In this document: piece by piece, positions 1-12,610 of the stretch
How the letters are laid out: each line of letters opens with the position of its first letter
Numbering within the stretch: position 1 is the first letter of the stretch
Program-made: the position numbers and the translations under genes
Assembly (NCBI GenBank): GCA_019843655.1
Contig: JACDQD010000001.1
Coordinates: 49,044,794 to 49,108,793, forward strand
DNA length: 64,000 nt
Origin: Lethocerus indicus
Lineage: Eukaryota; Arthropoda; Insecta; Hemiptera; Belostomatidae
Direction of reading: 5' to 3'
The notes under the pieces: generated by a model
The model's database searches: none
The model's input: the letters and a program-made list of their open reading frames with translations, nothing else
What the model was told of the DNA's origin: nothing

Positions 1-3000
1 ATGAGGAATAAATACTAAAATATTAATGTAACTTAAGTCGTTGTTCTAAGCTACGAGAAAGGATAGTAAGTAGCGTATACGTACCCACCCCGATTATACG
101 AACTGTTTTTCCGTCGTTTTCCTTGTTCCTAAAAGAAAAAACGAAAAATAAGTCGATAAAAATGTCGAACGAAAAACGATTTAAAACGATATAAAAATAA
201 ATATCTATAAACAATCATTGGGTTTACCGAACCGGCCCCTGTCTTTACCGTCTTTTTGCCTGATAATAATCTTACTCTCGTCATATTCGTTTTCCTTTTT
301 GAGGCCATGTTTGGCACCGGAAAAGAATTAGTTTTTCCCATAAAAAATGCGGGAGAACGGGCGTCGCCGTAGCGAGCTTTAGCGTACGACCCCGGTAAAG
401 GATAATTTTGCATATGTCGTCCCTCTGCCCATTATTACGAAACGGGTATTACCCCGCTTCCGTCTCATTAAAATATACGAACGGTAGAAACCGTCATTTT
501 TATTTTATGCGTAACAATAAATAAGAAACAAACAATTGAAACGCTCCGGTAATTTTAAACATGTTAAGTTCCTTTTCGGATATTTCTCTTATACCTTTTC
601 AAATCATTTCTTTGACTCCGTTTTACCCACAATTCTTAGAAATACCCTGTCTACTATAAGTCAAGAAGTTTGGGCACAGTGTTAAAGATATAAATATAGG
701 CAAAAAATAAAGCTTTAGATAATAAAGGTCAAAGAGTACCGCATTTCGGCTTTCCTTTCATTATAAACAGGCACAACTTATTATAAAAATTATAAGTAAA
801 TACTCCAATTCGAGTTTTATTTAATTTAATCCGAAAAGCTTTGTAGCAAACTTAAGTGTCTTGTAAAGTACAAGTATAAGAAAATATAATTGATAATACA
901 ATATAATTATTTCAAACCCAGACCTACCATCGAAGCGACTACCGACGAGACTTGAACGCTTCACCTATATAATTAATTAAACAAGATTCGTGAAGAAAAC
1001 TGAAATAATAAAAAAAAGGATTTAAATGTTCAATTTAAAATTTCCATATATTTTCCCGATTTTCGGCCAACAGCCGAAGCAGGTCGTGTATATGCGCGTG
1101 CGAATCGAAAATATGCAGTTTGAATTTCACTGAACATCGGCTTTCATAAATATTTACGGCGGGGCAATTTAGCCGAATGGCCTTAGGAGCACAATAGAAG
1201 GGTTGTTAGGTCAGTAATAAAAGTAAAAAATCGGTCGGGCATAGACTATTTAATCTTCCCGAATAATCCGCCGCCACTAGAGCCCCACAGCTAAAGTAGA
1301 CCCCCTTTATCCGCTCCATTGCCCTTCTGTATACACATAGAAATAGCTAAACAATAGTGAAAATTCATTTTTCCCCAGCTAAAATGGTTCCGACCCTCCT
1401 TTTCTTCTTGATGGTCCGGTAAGACCGGATTCTTACCACCCCAGTATGCATTTTACATTATTCGGAAGCGCTCCTATAAGATGGTTCGACGTGAGTGTAA
1501 AAGTATTAATAATTAATAGGCGACTGGTCATATCCTTTATTTTATACGGCGTTCGGGAGACCACTTCAAATTGAAACCTTTTTCCTTCTTTGATTTTAGG
1601 CGCAATTTGGGATTTCCCCGCTATGCGCCTAAATTCAGCGCTCTTCAGGAACAAATTACCGAACTGAATTCTGAGGAGTATTATTAGAACCGAAGACCGG
1701 GTGTTCGTTTAATCGGTTCACCGGGATTTACCCACAAAAAATGTGTGGATTCCTAAAATAAAATCTCGTTTTACGAGTAGACAAACATACCCAAAATGGA
1801 ACATAACTGTTATTACTCCGGCTTATTTATTATTGTAATATAGGGCACCTGCCCTATTCTACCTAGAATGTAGTGGAGCAGAGAAATCCACCATCGGCGG
1901 TTTTTCATTTCTCCAAGCTTGGAACCATCACCGTTTACGTTCGGTCACAACCGCCCACCGCAAAATAATATTTTATTTCCGAACAATGATAATATTTATC
2001 GATTAAGATATTTACCGATTTCATACTTTCGTATTGCACAAAAAAACAGTGTACGGAACGCCGATTATTATACAACCGATAGTCTTCCGCCAATTTAGTC
2101 TTCGAAAAACGATAAAGCTTCACCGGTTCGATGATAATATTGCACAGTATCCACTGCTGACATATAAAGCTATTTATAACGTAATAATAAAATGCCTATT
2201 CCATAAAATCCCCTAGTAATGGTTAAACTAAATTTTAAGGTAAAAATAGATGCGAGAAAGACCCATCGACAACCCGAAAAAATAATTAGCCGATTCTTGT
2301 TTTTCGTTGATGGAGTTAAAATAGACGGGAACGGTTCGTTCTGTTTTCTTTAACATTCAATTCCAAACAAGTTCTCTCTATCCGAAGTATTAAACCGATT
2401 TTTTTATAAGCGTATTTTTATCTTACCCACGGTGATGTACACGTAAGTAAATACCCTAAATATACGCGTAAGAAGATACGCTCATAAAAGACTGAATATC
2501 CTTTCTCCGGCAGAATTCGTTTCTCGTTACATATAGTAACATTTCTCCAGATTTTTTTTATATAGGTCTTCTATGTCAAGACGTATACAAAGACGAGGCC
2601 GACCACATATCTCTCTCTAAATCTGTCGGACTTTCCCTATTTTTAGTATTTATATCGGTTCGAAGTGGAAAAACGGTAAACGCGGAACGCTGCGCATTTG
2701 GGGGTTTCGGATCGGTGTCATTCAAGGAAGTCTAGACATAACGTTTACGATTGGGCGTCAGCGATCCCGACTTTTTCCGTTCAGGATCGTCCTCATAGTG
2801 GTGACTACTCGGCCGTTCGAACACGGTTGTACACTTCAGATTTCGGCGAAATCCGGTTCAGTCTTGCGGAACACCGGCATAGAGTTTAACAGAGGAGGCG
2901 GCGGGGAAAAGGACGCCGCCGAGATATTACCGATAAATCGATAAAGAATAAAGGGCGGGGGCTTTATAATTGGCGGCAGGGAGAAACTGAGAGCCAGGCT

Positions 3001-4273
3001 AAACATTTTATTTTTCGGTCGGCCTCCAAATGATATGGTAACCGAGTTGTGAATGGTTGGTGGGGGCAGCTAGCGGTAATGCGGTTAGGGCCGGGGGGAA
3101 GATAGTGATGAGGAGCGCCCTAATGGAATCGGAGCTCCCCATTACTGGCTCCACCGAGCCTAATCCCATTTTATACTATCTACCCCAGTCCTCCGCCGAC
3201 GACTCATCGATTCGCCGCCCCCGCGTTGCCCGCTAACACCGGATAAACGGCTAAATTCCCGGGCCGCCATTTTTACATCGCCCTTACACATTCCCCCGCT
3301 TAATAAATTTTCTCGCTTCGCAGCTCGTTAGTTTCCGAATCCGGAAACGACTCGAGAAAGTCGGCCCGGTAGGAATCGCGACTCGGGTTATCGCTAAGCG
3401 GTAGAATAATTATTTACGGTCGAGTAGCCCCAGCTACTCGCCGACCCCTCCGATTCCACTCGGAGTTTATTTTAAGTCGCCGATTAATACAATTTTTAGA
3501 AGAGTTTATAAGAAGGATAAGTATTTAAATAAAAGCGGTAATATAGCGATTATAATATAAATCCTTAATATAAATCATGTGTGTCCATCTGGCGGCCCGC
3601 GATGCCCGGAAATGAAATTTCATAAATACGTCTAATATTTCATTTTTAGATAAAAATAATATATCGAATATACATACTAAACCCTAATTACCCGTATTCT
3701 GTTGATTCGAATACAAGTTTAGACGTTCATTACGTACCAGTTTTAATTATCCCGCTTATGTTAACGAATCCGGTAATCGATATATAATAACATAATACAA
3801 TTAAACGCGGCCCAAAAAAATCATCACGTCGCCGCAAATAACCCGCGGCAGAAGTGTTTGAAGGACCCGATCTAAATACCCGAAAATTAATTACATAAGC
3901 GGCCCCTTCTCACCAGGCCAATAGGCGCTTTTTCAAGTATTACCATATTCTGAAGAAAAAAAACAGAGAACATCCCGACAAAGGGGACCGATTCAACGAC
4001 GTTTCTTTCGACAATTCCCGAACCGAGCCGACATTTCCGTCAATGTTCGGTTGGGAAAAGAATCAACGTTTTACCTACCAATTTCTCAAAGCGATCGCGA
4101 AATATCTGAAGAACGATTCCGCATATTTCGGTGAAGCTTTTTCTGCCCGGAAAGATATAATTAATTAAACGCGGTGCAATTATCCCAGTTGTATTCCTCG
4201 TTTCGAAATATCATTTTTAAGAATATCGGTAAACGCGATGTCGCCTGCGTGAATCTTACCGGGTCTTACCTTG
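1..4273. other. Noncoding stretch, no gene recognised
   Basis: Open frames here are short (94 codons at most), lie on both strands, and have low-complexity or unfamiliar translations. No domain or splice pattern was recognised. A GC- and CpG-richer patch covers roughly 2,880-3,480 and includes a small perfect hairpin (GTTTCCG/CGGAAAC, 3,331-3,348). An unseen exon cannot be excluded. Confidence 0.6.
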
Positions 4274-4752
4274 CCATCCCACCCCCTCTCCTCCCTCCCT
4301 CTTACTTACTCCCCCACCATACCTACAGTACCCTCGTCATCTCACCGGTTCCTATCTCTTATTTTACCCGTTTTCTATATTTTACACAACAAGGAAAACA
4401 TAAATCTACGTACGGATTCCATGTTCCGTCGCTAGTTAAGGAAGGCATTTTATTTGGTTCCTTCTCTTGTCGGGGTGGCTTTTGTGAAAGTTTCACTCTC
4501 GACACACTGCCCGGTCCTTTATCCTCGCCGGTCCTTCTGGACTCCCAATACCCGACTAATAAGAATCGACTCCACCCCTCGGGTACGGATTTATTAGCGG
4601 ATTTTATGCCGGAATTTATTTGTCCGTGTACGGATCTGTCGGTCGGTAGAAGTAATAAATAGATTTCGCGTAAATATCCGTCTATAGTAACGATATAGGC
4701 GCAAGGTTACAGAACCGAAATAAACTCCCACCTCCCGCTACTTACCTTCCGT
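4274..4752 (-). repeat. Arm A of a near-identical ~480 bp inverted repeat
   Basis: Read on the minus strand, this segment is the same sequence as 17,758-18,244 on the plus strand. By eye the two agree base for base except for one extra A in a short A run, a G run of 5 here versus 10 plus an extra AG in the partner, and two C/T differences in the last ten bases at the polypurine end. Homology stops sharply at both ends. No terminal inverted repeats, poly-A tail or coding capacity is visible. A 162-codon open frame crosses the segment on the plus strand, but the other copy does not support it as a gene. It could be a recently copied non-autonomous element, a recent inverted duplication, or an assembly duplicate. 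Confidence 0.93.
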
Positions 4753-5091
4753 TAGGGATACCTGGAGACTTTAAATCGAAACGGGAGTCGGATTCGTCGA
4801 CTGTAACTCGGGCAAAACGTACGCGTGATGTGTGTCGGTCGTCAAATACTGGAAGGGTTAAATGGGTCGGGGTCGTACACGCCGAGACGAGAAGGGTTTT
4901 TAACTGGTGGTAACCGTGTTCCCTCCGCTTCGGGTCCCCTAGCAGCAAGTGCACCAGGCGGGAAAGAGTGTTCGTTTTTGGAATATCTGTTTTCTGGCCT
5001 GCGAGGTATTGCAATACCGTAGATTTCGTGTTCCGGCAGTACGAGTGACAGTGCAAGTCCGAACAGGAACCCCAAAAGCATCCAAAGTGAC
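4753..5091. other. Unassigned stretch between two repeats
   Basis: Several overlapping open frames of 60-104 codons occur on both strands between the inverted-repeat arm and the CTGAAGA motif. None resembles a family I recognise. The overlap on both strands may simply reflect a GC-richer patch. It could be part of the same mobile element as the motif downstream, since the homology with the second copy stops near 5,092. Confidence 0.4.
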
Positions 5092-5180
5092 TAACACGGC
5101 TACTGAAGATGGTGAGCGGCCGAAACCGGTCTAGCGAAAGACCAGACCTGCAAGAGGATACAGAAGAACACGAAATCTAC
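5092..5180 (+). repeat. Dispersed repeat with CTGAAGA...GAAAC motif, copy 1
   Basis: This 89 bp block aligns with the reverse complement of 63,370-63,458 at about 85% identity (13 mismatches counted by eye). It contains CTGAAGA at 5,103-5,109, a small potential stem (GGT...GCC), GAAAC at 5,122-5,126, then GGTCT and AGACC arms that can pair. The layout CTGANGA - hairpin - GAAAC recalls the hammerhead ribozyme core and similar motifs in some retroelement families. That similarity is only suggestive, because an extra U separates CTGAAGA from the short stem. Confidence 0.7.
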
Positions 5181-5345
5181 GGTCTTCTTTTTTTGTTTTT
5201 TCATCTTTTCATTTTTGTATAATCGACGTTACATTTATAAGTAGAATGGGTTTATTTCTGCAAGGATGGACTGGATAAAAGAAAGCCGGGAGCGATGGCA
5301 GTCTAAAAGAGAGACCCCAGGTTGTTTTTAGCGGTGCGGTAGTCG

Positions 5346-5413
5346 GTGGGAGGTGGTAGGTGGTAGGTGGTAGGTGGTAGGTGGTAGGTGGGGTAGGTGG
5401 GAGGTGGGAGGTG
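5346..5413 (+). repeat. GGTGGTA minisatellite
   Basis: Five perfect 7 bp units (GGTGGTA, 5,352-5,386) are followed by degenerate GGTGGGG, TAGGTGG and GAGGTGG units. The strand is G-rich, with many GG and GGG runs that could form a G-quadruplex. Confidence 0.9.
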
Positions 5414-8400
5414 TCTGGCCAGGCCGCATCTTAATATCCAGAAACTCGCCTCACAATGTAGTTATATTGTCCCCATTCCCGGAGCGTCCGCTTTATTAAA
5501 AATCTCTTTGAAACTCTTTTCCGGCTTCCGATACATTTTTGTTGACCGTATCCGTAGACGGGGTTTAATTGTCGCACTTTATTTTACCGCATTAACGCTC
5601 TTTCCTCGTACAAATATCGACTATAATGGTCGCTGTTGTTTCGACCGACTCGATATTTCGAGTTAAAGAAACGGACGATTATATTTCGACGATTCTTGCC
5701 TGGGTACCGATAAACGAGACCGCTGCCTGTTGTAATACTCCGAAACGGGAGCTTAAATTGCATTTTATAATCTAATTATCTGAACTCGAATATAAATTAG
5801 AAGGAATTCTGATGAGTTGTATCCGCTTTAATTGAAAAATGTCGGAACGATACAGTAAACGGTGTTGTTATTCGATATATGAGTAAGTATTATATTTACA
5901 CTAATGCCTCGGGTTCCTAGATACTTATGGCAGTATAGAATAAATGATAGGGCGCGTGCGCGCTTTGTACAAATGAAATTATTTGCAGAGGGGTGTATAC
6001 CGGAGGATAGGGACCGCGTTGTATCAACTTTCTTGGGGACACTGCATAAAATCTCGGGAAGAACGGGCCGGATTTGATTTTGGGACGCCAGCAAAGAGGA
6101 AATAAATTGTCGAGAAGTGGGCCTCCTCCCTCGGGTCTTTTTCCAGTGTACACAGAGCTTACAATGAGAACAATATACAATGGTTTTTTCTCCCCGAGCG
6201 CTCCCCTATTAAAATTCCACTTTCTTTGTGAGCAAATATAAGTGTTAAATTCTCTATTGACTCCTCTCTGGGATTATCCGGCTTCCATTGTGTCCCGGAT
6301 TATTATTCCCAGTCCGTATAACCTTTTCAGGAAGGGGTTTCTTTAATCTCGAATTAGAAAATTTCTTTCTCCTTTTTGAAAAGGGGAAAAAGATTGAAAG
6401 ATTTTATTCGTCGGGCTCCTTTTTTATTTCCGGAGCCTATTCAACGGCCATTAGCGTCCCGAAAATGATTTATCCCGTGTCCGACGCCTATTTGAAAACG
6501 GCAACTACGGCCTAACTTCTACCGGCAATGGAATTTTCCTTTTATTACCTTATCGACCATATCGTTTCCGGCGGGGTTCCGACTCGTGAACCTATATTTT
6601 AATATTAATTCGGAATATCCGTTTAGGTCTCAGAGAGGCATTGTATATATATATAAAAGTTTTCCGCGTATCTATTTCCCTCTGGTACCGGGCCGTGAGG
6701 TGAGGAACGTCTCGCGGCGAAGTCTCTAACTGAGGTCGCCCTTTGCATCCCTCTTTTAAATTCCCCCTTCTGTAAATGCCGCACTATACTTGGCCGCCAT
6801 CTATGTCCCGATCTAAAGTTTAGGAATACCCCTTCTTTCGGAATACTTCCGAGATCGGGTATAATTCCCTTACCCGATTATTATACCGTCATTAGTATAA
6901 TAATATAATACGTAATTAGTATATTGCTCACCTAATATTAGTAAATGTAGAAATAAACGATATTCGCTCCAAACATCGACCCAAATTTGTATATTGTAAA
7001 CAATATTCCGCGCGCATTAAGATAAAATTAAGAATTTTTAATTCACATGTGGTCGAGGTACGGACCGGCAGTGGACCGAATTTAGAGATTACATGTGAGT
7101 CAGAATTTGCGGGGCTGGTAGGAGAAGATTTTTTAAAGGGAGAGCGGTGGGTGAACGGTGATCGGTGGAGCCCTCATCCGATTAGAACTCCTATATTGAG
7201 ACCCCCCTCACTCACAACTCGATTAGGCTCTCAACCTCCCCATTTTACCGAATTAAAATCTTAAGGCTTGGCTTCCCCGCGTGTGGGCCCTCCTTTGGCC
7301 GCCCCGAGCTCTACACCCCGACGAGTATTCCTCGACTCGAAATAGAGGACGACTCCTTTTGACTTTCGTTTACTGCAAAGAAAAGATGGCTACTTCGAAA
7401 GGCGGGACGGAAGTTTGTTCGTGGTCCGCGAGCGCTCGGAATACCGTATTCTTCTCCATCGGCTTTCTCCTACGGCATTTCGCGTTTTCAGTTCGCGTTT
7501 CCTGGAAGCTGCCCGACGGCGGATAGAGCAATTTACGTCGATGTGTCGAAACGTCAACGCGGTAAATATTCGAACCGATATTTTTATAGTTTACGCGTGT
7601 AGGAGAACGAGCGCGGAGGAAACTCTTCAATCTATCCGTCTCCTCTCCGGGAGCTTTTTTTTACAATTAAGCGAACTGAAACATCCATCGTTGTTCCAGT
7701 GTCCAATGAGATCGGGACATTTTATTCTTTACAGAAAATGAAATTAAAAAGGAGTCGTCCACTATTTTCAGCGTTTCGAAACGGTTAACGGTGGTCTTCT
7801 TTCTCGTTCTTCGCGTTAGGAAGATTTAGCGGGCACCGCCCAACGTAGAGGTTATCCGGAAGATCGGAAATACGGGGTTTAAATAAAAAACGTAAATTAA
7901 TATAGACGACTAGGATGACTGGAAGCGCGGTAGGGGACCTCGCCCCCTTTCACCGACTATCCTTTATTTGATTATTGTCCGCCGAGGCGTTCAGTAATCG
8001 CTAATCGACGGGGGTCCCCTTCTCGGCAATTAGAATTACACCTAGCCACCGCCCCCACCACCTACTCATCTCCCACCATTAAACCCACCACTCGAATCCC
8101 CCCCGTCGCGCTCATCCATAATTAATAATGATTAATTTAAACTATAAACGGTGATACCTTACATCGCGTTAACGTAATAAACGGATACTTAGTTGATTCG
8201 TCCCACATTCGAGAGTCTATACCGTTCGGTATGTAGGGCGTTTAATAACAATAACGCGGAGTCGATATTGCGATTCATTAATAAATACGTAACGTCGAAT
8301 ATTATTATATACGCGTACCGAACCGGTACGATCTAGCGACGCGCATCGGTGGAAGACGCAAAACGTCGACGATCGAACTTTCGATCTTTTTACCCCCTTT

Positions 8401-10339
8401 CATTTTTGTAGCGCATTCTCTTTTCCCGGTGGCTCTCGACACCGGCCAATCTTTTTTTTAGCCATCAAATCCGAATTGATTCGGGCTCCTCCTTCGTCGG
8501 GGTCCCTTTCCTCGTTTCCCGGCGAACCTCCCTATCTCGACGAAGGTATTTCTCCGTTATTCGTACCATCGCTAGTTCCGTCCCGGTATACTACCTCACT
8601 GTCGGAACGGTACCGTGAATGTCCGAGAGGAGCAGTAGAAATGAGTATTGCGGGTAAGGAGGGTAGATAATATTATTTAGGAGGGGCCATCTTGAGGGAA
8701 GGAGAGTGTGGCGGTGGGACGAGTTGCGGTAGGTGTAGGGAGGGCTTCCCGAGCGTTTAAACCGACGACAATGGCCCTCGACCGCCCGATCATTTTATTG
8801 ATCAAGTGGCCGTGAACCGAGCACGGCTTTTCAAACCGGGTAGAAATAATGTTATAGGAGTAATCCGGCCATCTGCCCTATAACGCTCCCTACCCCCATC
8901 GATAACTTTTTGCGGCTCCTAACCGGTCTATTGTCGCCGCCGAGGGAAGCGGGCCATTCGCCTTTTTCGCTTTTACTTTTTTCCCTTTCGGTTTCGGCTT
9001 CCTCCCAACTTCTGTTGCCCAATTTTATAAGGCGGAATTTCGGCGAAATCGTTATCGCGGACGCGTTCCGCCTGAGTTCCATCCCGAATCCTAACGTCCA
9101 CGAACTACTTAAGCACTATAGAGGCGGTTCGGAATGTCGATGCGCGGACCGGCCACATCAAATCCGCCGAGTTTACTAATATTCGATTTTTCGTTCGTTA
9201 TAATGTAATCGTCGACCTTCCCGGGGTTCGGTTCCGATCGGTCTTTCCGGTCTCGGTTTCCGGTCTTATTCTGTCGAGTTCAAAATCGCAGTTCGTTATA
9301 GCGGCGTATCGATTCCATCTGCGAATCTCGGCTCATAGTTTTTCTAGGGCGCAGTAGCGAATATCTGAAGCTTAGCCGGCCGGTCTTGAACGCCGGCATT
9401 AAGGGTCGGTAAGTGTGAAATCTAGCGGCAACCGGCGGCTAAATAGCCGCTAGGGGATTTCCGCTCCCGATATCCACAATGTTGGAGGTTAGCCGGAATG
9501 GGTTGATACCTGGAGCCGGGACAGCCGCCACTATAAACGCCGCCCCATCCTCCCTCCTCAACCTTTACCGGCATTACGGTTAAGTGCTCTGAAATCCAGA
9601 AACCGCCACGATTTTCAGCCCTGGTAAAACATAGCCCCGAAAGCCCGACGACGATAACAGCCACCGAAAATGGCATTGCGACAGACCGAACCGGCGAGAG
9701 AAACCTGAGAAAATCGGCGCGAAAGGGGCATTTGGAAATAAATAACCGAATTTTTTATTTACCGAAAATGACTGGACCCGATCTAGTTACGATACTGTGC
9801 GTTACGATGCCGCTTACTAAAGCAAACGGGATATATAAACCTTAGATAAATTTGAAAATATTTGATACGAAACCAGGTTTGAAATAATGGCGCGGGGTGT
9901 AAATCGATCGTGGCGAATATAAAAAACGATAACAAGAAAGGCTCTATAGCCACTATACGCTAATTAAATCGTGGCTAATTATACGATTGGGAATAAAATA
10001 ACTAAGCTTGCAAAGAGCGCGGTGTAGGTAAGCCGAATTCGCATCGATGGGTTTTTCGGCCGAGATCCCTTTTTTACCTGGCCGACTCGACTATCGTCAC
10101 TCTCTTTGTTACCCTCTCCCAGGTCGACTTTAACCCGGCTAGGGTCGAATTAAAAAAAATATATAAATAAAAAGCGGGAGCAATAGGATCCCCCCAGGGC
10201 TAGTTGCGACAAAAGTTTACGCATTCCGATAAAGCGTGCAAAAAGAAATTTACACAATACCGGCCGACAATACGGGCTCCACAACAAAAACCCAACCCAA
10301 AATAAGTCATAATTGTACAAAGCTTTTCCCTATTCCCAA

Positions 10340-10341
<2 letters not shown>
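5414..10341. other. Noncoding stretch, no gene recognised
   Basis: There is no recognisable protein domain, RNA gene or element. The longest open frames (up to 108 codons around 7,280-7,741 and 89 codons around 8,910-9,179) overlap frames on the other strand or in another phase, as expected in CpG-rich random sequence. Translations show no family signature. Confidence 0.55.

Positions 10342-10396
<55 letters not shown>
10342..10396. repeat. (AT)n microsatellite
   Basis: Uninterrupted AT dinucleotide run of 55 bp. It can extrude as a cruciform and is likely length-polymorphic. Confidence 0.98.
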
Positions 10397-10400
<4 letters not shown>

Positions 10401-10732
10401 GTCGGTAGTGTTTTTCGGAGAATGCTCCCATATCTAGTATAAGACGGAACATTTACAGAATTCACTTTTCAATAAAAAACTCACCGACGTCATTTCGTAA
10501 ACTCCCACTATAATTATTTTGAGAATTTAATTGCCCCTCCCCCAGTAGATTGGTATAAATCGAATTAAGGTATTCCGTTACGTTTCCTAACACCGCAAGA
10601 TTATTACGATTAAATGACTACGGTACGATAAGATGGAATTATAGTCGGGGTTATTTCTATCTTGGGAGCTATTTGACAATAAAATTAAAGCTAAAAATAA
10701 ATTAAATTAAAATTGTCGCCGACTGCCTTCAT
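10397..10732. other. Unassigned noncoding stretch
   Basis: AT-rich sequence between a TA tract and the MITE-like element. No gene, repeat or signal was recognised. Confidence 0.5.
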
Positions 10733-10928
10733 GTAAGATCGCGTAATGTTGTGGGAAGAATCTCGGTTGGCACAGGGGATAGACCTCTCGAAAACCAGAG
10801 AAAAAGGGTTTTTGTAGTTTCTCTGACCGGTTCCATTATCAGGGACCGCCCCAAGAATGGATCCACTCGGGATCATACATATACCTGAAAGTAGAGTACG
10901 CTCTTACCACAACATTACGCCATCTTAC
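10733..10928. mobile_element. MITE-like element with 27 bp terminal inverted repeats
   Basis: Left terminus 10,733-10,759 (GTAAGATCGCGTAATGTTGT then GGGAAGA) and right terminus 10,902-10,928 are reverse complements at 25 of 27 positions. They enclose 142 bp without coding capacity. The size (196 bp), long imperfect inverted termini and noncoding interior fit a miniature inverted-repeat transposable element. No clear target-site duplication flanks it (left flank ends TTCAT, right flank begins CGGAA), so it is either old or not a standard DNA-transposon derivative. A structured RNA or chance inverted repeat is the alternative, though 25 of 27 pairs over this spacing is unlikely by chance. Confidence 0.65.
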
Positions 10929-11130
10929 CGGAAACCAGTAGGTGTCAATTCATGTTCCGGTCGCGAAAACCTTCCCTAGTCTAACTCAGAATTATTAAGA
11001 CTCCGAATTATTATTATAAAAAAAATTTAAACCGACACTAAAGTTTAAGAACACCGATTATCCTCTTAATACGTATTAAAAAAATACGTAGACTCAATCA
11101 GTTTTGGACTGTGTAAAAAAGGTACTGTCC

Positions 11131-11135
<5 letters not shown>

Positions 11136-11197
<62 letters not shown>
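11136..11197. repeat. (AT)n microsatellite
   Basis: Perfect AT run of 62 bp, about 740 bp after the previous TA tract. Confidence 0.98.
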
Positions 11198-11200
<3 letters not shown>

Positions 11201-11998
11201 TCATGGGCGGCCGAAATGCTAATTAAACTCATTATGATAAGGAAGCTGCCGACTATTTAAGCCGTAACCGGCTTATACCTGAACCTACAATAATGCAATA
11301 ACCTAAACTCACAAATAATTTTTTTTTATTTTGTATTTCGTATTACATTTGGAACCGGCCAATTAACTTGAACAAATTATCAACGTTTACTAAAATCGGT
11401 TTATGATAGTATACGCCACCGATATGAATAATTTCGGTCGGTAATAAACAATAATTAGAAGGCGGAAAAAATCTGCGGGATCACAGGTGGCCAAGTGGGG
11501 GATCGATTGGGTCGGCCGAGTGAAGGAGGCCCACTCGAGCCGGTGGCCACATCTGTCGCCGGCAGAATCTCTCCGCCAACTCTCACTCCCTCTTCCCGCC
11601 CTCTCTCCCACCACCCCTCCAACGGCAATTTGACGTGTCGCCTCTATTTTTTCTGCCATCTCTTATGTTATATACGTAATTTATTCCACATTCCAGAGCG
11701 ATGTAATAACGTATCTCGTCTTATCTATTAATATTCGTCTTATGTTAGACTGTTTCGACTGCCCGCCGTCGTCAGTACATGTCGACTGGCGATGAATAAC
11801 TCCGTCTGCACAATGGAGAATAATTTTTTCGGCCGCGATGAATGTGTACTGATGGTATTTTTGTTTATTTTTTTAAGTTTCAAGTCGCGACTACAATTTA
11901 AAGATTATATTCAGCGACGGAGGGATTTAAAGACACTAGTGTACCTTTGAAGGAGAATCCCACCCGTCGACTGTACTACCGCTGCGGCCCTTACTCTG
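11198..11998. other. Unassigned noncoding stretch, 3' flank of Jockey remnant
   Basis: No gene recognised. Because the retrotransposon fragment at 11,999-12,554 is on the minus strand, the part next to it would hold the element's 3' UTR if that survived. No poly-A tail (T run on this strand) ends it cleanly; short A/T-rich runs occur near 11,860-11,875. Confidence 0.5.
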
Positions 11999-12554
11999 GA
12001 TAATGAGGAAATCACGCGGACATTTCCTCTTGAGGCGGTAATAGGGATATTCAGGAAGGTGATTCGAGGAGAGCTCTGGAATCGAAGGATCGGTGTGATG
12101 GGATAGTTTTGAACGGAAGGATTTATACCGGCAAGCTGCAAATTCGCGAACAAACGGGACTTTAAAATCGAAACGGTTCGTGCGGTCAGAAACATAAGGT
12201 GGGGCGTTAACAATTTTACAAGGACGAAAGGATGATAGACCGTAACGATTGAATTCTGTAGGAGTTTAACGGTTCGGTGGACCCCCAAACTCAATTCCGT
12301 ATGCCCGGTTAGGTTTTAAAATACGGTTATGAATTAATAATTTGTCCGTAAGTAACAGTTGTGATCTATCGTCAGTATCAATTTACGTTTTTTTTGTACT
12401 GTTTTGTACGTGGATTCCAAGTTAATCTCCAGTCCAAATATAGCCCTATGTACCGCACTCGATTTGCAAAAGGAATTGGGAACCGGTTCAGGAATACAGG
12501 AATACAAGTTGATCTTCCAAGAGTGAAAAGCGTAATAACAGTGAACGCTGGGTT
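11999..12554 (-). pseudogene. Decayed Jockey-clade non-LTR retrotransposon (RT C-terminal end)
   Basis: On the minus strand the conceptual translation matches the C-terminal part of Jockey-type reverse transcriptases. In order: a FTLGRSTCIPVFLN stretch (family FTLRR-TCPPV-LN); VRYIGLYLDWRLTWNP (family YLGLHLDRRLTW); then, after a frameshift and loss of about 15 residues, TDKLLIHNRILKP and AYGIEFGG (family NKLLIYK-ILKP-W-YGI-LWG); then KIVNAPPYVS and DFKVPFV (family APWYVSN and DL-IP-V); and finally RLKRKCPRDF, the typical C-terminal end. From about 12,345 to 11,999 a single frame runs with only one internal stop, so decay is moderate. The catalytic part of the RT and the endonuclease are absent, as in a 5'-truncated insertion. 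Open frames in other phases here are shadows. Confidence 0.85.
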
Positions 12555-12592
12555 CTATATCCCCTCCGACTAGTTTACAAACGGGAACGCTA

Positions 12593-12610
12593 CTGACGAT
12601 GGCAGGAAAC
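12593..12610 (+). repeat. CTGACGA...GAAAC motif
   Basis: CTGACGA (12,593-12,599) followed by TGGCAG and GAAAC (12,606-12,610), preceded by GCTA. It shares TACTGACGATGGC with 62,534-62,546 and differs by one base from the GCTACTGAAGATGGC of the 63.4 kb copy. It may be a short remnant of the same dispersed repeat, but 18 bp alone is weak evidence. Confidence 0.35.

Noticed and set aside
4174..4662. 162-codon plus-strand open frame
   Set aside because: It crosses the boundary of the repeated 480 bp segment. The other copy does not keep it as a gene, and the translation is low-complexity Pro/Ser/Leu.
5103..5126. Functional hammerhead ribozyme
   Set aside because: The CTGAAGA and GAAAC boxes fit, but an extra base separates the first box from a three-pair stem and no clear cleavage-site context was found, so it is reported only as a motif.
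11911..12294. 127-codon minus-strand open frame
   Set aside because: It is a shadow of the Jockey remnant. The conserved reverse-transcriptase motifs lie in a different minus-strand phase.
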